64,000 nucleotides of DNA. Origin: Rhodococcus opacus B4. Its GTDB lineage: Bacteria > Actinomycetota > Actinomycetes > Mycobacteriales > Mycobacteriaceae. Below are positions 63,061 through 64,000 of the stretch, in pieces (within the stretch, counting starts at the first letter, position 1; the number at the start of each line of letters is the position of its first letter). The translations under genes were made by a program, and so were the position numbers. The stretch is from the NCBI RefSeq assembly GCF_000010805.1, contig NC_012522.1:4898001-4962000 (forward strand). Direction: 5' to 3'. The notes below the pieces were generated by a model. The model had not been told where the DNA came from, made no database searches, and saw only the letters and a program-made list of their open reading frames with translations.

Positions 63061-63576
63061 TCAGGCGCGGGCGCGGATGCCCATCGCGCCGCAGACGGGT
63101 GCGGGCCAGTCGACGTCGGTGCGGGCGAGTTCCCGGTCGACGGCTTCGGCGACGTCGTCGGCGAAGGGCACGACCCGGCGGCTGGTGAGGTCGACGTGGG
63201 TGGCGGTGACCTCGAGGGTGCTGGCGAGGCGCTCGGTGGTGTCGTCGACGAGGAAGGCCATCGCGTGCACCACCTTGTCGGAGCGTGCGACGAGCCGAGC
63301 GTGCACCGACACCCGGTCGCCGACGTGGACCTCCGCGTAGTAGCGGATGTGGTGCTCCGCGGTGAAGAAGCCCTGGCCACGGGTGGCGCGGTAGTCGTCG
63401 GTGATGCCCATCCGGTCGAACACCTCCGCGATCGCCTGCGCCTCGAGGTCGAAGTAATGGCGGATGTTCATGTGGCCGTTCTCGTCCTCGTAGGCGGACG
63501 GAACGAGCACCGGCCCGCACTCGCGGGGAAGTGCGACCACCTGGAGGTAGGAGGGGATTTCGGCTGGTATCGTCAT
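63061..63576 (-). CDS. Hotdog acyl-CoA thioesterase (4-hydroxybenzoyl-CoA thioesterase-like)
   Basis: The 171-residue protein has YEDENGHMNIRHYFDLEAQA, the Asp/His motif of single-hotdog thioesterases, and FFTAEHHIRYYAEVHVGDRV. It may hydrolyse an aryl- or acyl-CoA to relieve CoA trapping. The ATG at 63576 faces the TetR gene across a 45-base gap containing a palindromic operator. Confidence 0.85.
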   Translation of the reverse strand: MTIPAEIPSYLQVVALPRECGPVLVPSAYEDENGHMNIRHYFDLEAQAIAEVFDRMGITDDYRATRGQGFFTAEHHIRYYAEVHVGDRVSVHARLVARSDKVVHAMAFLVDDTTERLASTLEVTATHVDLTSRRVVPFADDVAEAVDRELARTDVDWPAPVCGAMGIRARA

Positions 63577-63586
63577 CGATCCACTA

Positions 63587-63601
63587 TAACGATCGTTCAC
63601 A
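63587..63601. promoter_or_regulatory. Operator of the TetR regulator at the right edge
   Basis: TAACGATCGTTCACA lies between the divergent thioesterase and TetR genes. It matches the site at 45811-45825 at 14 of 15 positions. Confidence 0.65.
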
Positions 63602-63621
63602 GCCGGTGCTAGAATGGCGCG

Positions 63622-64000
63622 GTGGACCGGAACCGGAAGATCCTCGACACTGCCGCAGAGCTGTTCTACGAAAAAGGCTTTCACGGTACGAGTGTCGATG
63701 AACTGGGGTCTCGTGCCGGACTGAGCGGTCCGGCCATCTACCGCCATTTCTCCGGCAAGGACGAGATCCTGGCCACCCTGTTCGACGAGGCGATGGACGA
63801 GTTGATCGGCGCCACCGAACCCGTCCACGACGACGCCGATCTCGATCTCCAGCGGATGATCCGGCACCACGCCCTCTTCGCGGCCCGGCACCGGCATCTC
63901 GTGAATGTCAGCCAGCGTGAGGACCGGTCGCTGGTCGATCCGTGGCGGAAGGCCATCAATCGCCGGCGCAAGCAGTACGTCCAGAGCTGGGAGGCTGCCG
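63622..64000 (+). CDS. TetR-family regulator (3' truncated by window end)
   Basis: The visible 126 codons start with GTG at 63622 and encode a TetR helix-turn-helix: LDTAAELFYEKGFHGTSVDE, then SGPAIYRHFSGKDEILATLF, and the start of the ligand domain. The neighbouring palindrome suggests it represses itself and the thioesterase. The same palindrome before the MenB/BadI-like gene suggests a second target inside the catabolic island. Confidence 0.88.
   Translation, partial: MDRNRKILDTAAELFYEKGFHGTSVDELGSRAGLSGPAIYRHFSGKDEILATLFDEAMDELIGATEPVHDDADLDLQRMIRHHALFAARHRHLVNVSQREDRSLVDPWRKAINRRRKQYVQSWEAA

Overview
This window is high-GC actinobacterial chromosome and most probably comes from Rhodococcus (R. 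jostii / R. opacus type). The reasons are the cholesterol-ring genes ipdF-kstR2-fadA6 at the left edge, a group 1h high-affinity [NiFe]-hydrogenase locus, a gblE/gblR/gblA gamma-butyrolactone locus, and many CoA-dependent catabolic genes with GTG starts and start/stop overlaps. The assignment rests on recalled family resemblance; no database search was possible. No tRNA, rRNA or CRISPR array was seen.

Layout. 1-2444: end of ipdF, a KstR2 operator, kstR2 and fadA6. 2456-6615: an IS1380-family element whose transposase gene is interrupted after codon 10 by a group II intron carrying its own reverse transcriptase. The element has 20-bp terminal repeats, a 5-bp target duplication (ATTAA), and splits a 40-bp host palindrome. 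6702-15504: hydrogenase operon hypA-hypB-hhyS-hhyL-NifU/Rieske protein-four conserved accessory genes (one of 39 codons)-maturation protease-hypC; hypD, hypE and hypF are absent from the window. 15501-19069: a membrane protein, then the butyrolactone signalling locus with a 20-bp palindrome at the gblA promoter. 19089-22330: a hemerythrin-domain protein, a DUF7064/7065-like protein and three gene remnants.

22378-63000 is a large catabolic island. Its first part is an oxidation module: a CYP108-like P450, ferredoxin reductase, alcohol dehydrogenase and aldehyde dehydrogenase on the minus strand, a [2Fe-2S] ferredoxin on the plus strand, and two LuxR-type regulators. The second part is CoA-ester degradation: acyl-CoA ligases, four acyl-CoA dehydrogenases, MaoC-type hydratases, many crotonases, thiolase, CoA-transferase, HMG-CoA-lyase-type enzyme, alpha-methylacyl-CoA racemase, and BadH/BadI-type alicyclic ring-opening enzymes. 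Together they suggest that a monocyclic terpenoid (p-menthane or terpineol type) or related alkyl-cyclohexane acid is hydroxylated, oxidised to a cyclohexenecarboxylate, activated with CoA, hydrated, oxidised to a 2-oxo acid, hydrolytically ring-opened and beta-oxidised. The substrate is an inference.

Regulation is partly readable. A 9-bp dyad close to GGTCnGACC, in a TTTTGGTC...T/A-rich context, recurs at about nine promoters of the island, including that of a FadR-type GntR regulator encoded in its middle (37615-38388). A second shared motif, TAACGATCGTTyACA, precedes the MenB/BadI-like gene at 45846 and also lies between a thioesterase and the truncated TetR gene at the right edge. A second, smaller module (phosphotransferase, DUF6285-like, MFS transporter, DUF7064/7065-like, IclR) fills 57867-62916 and echoes the decayed set at 19871-22330.
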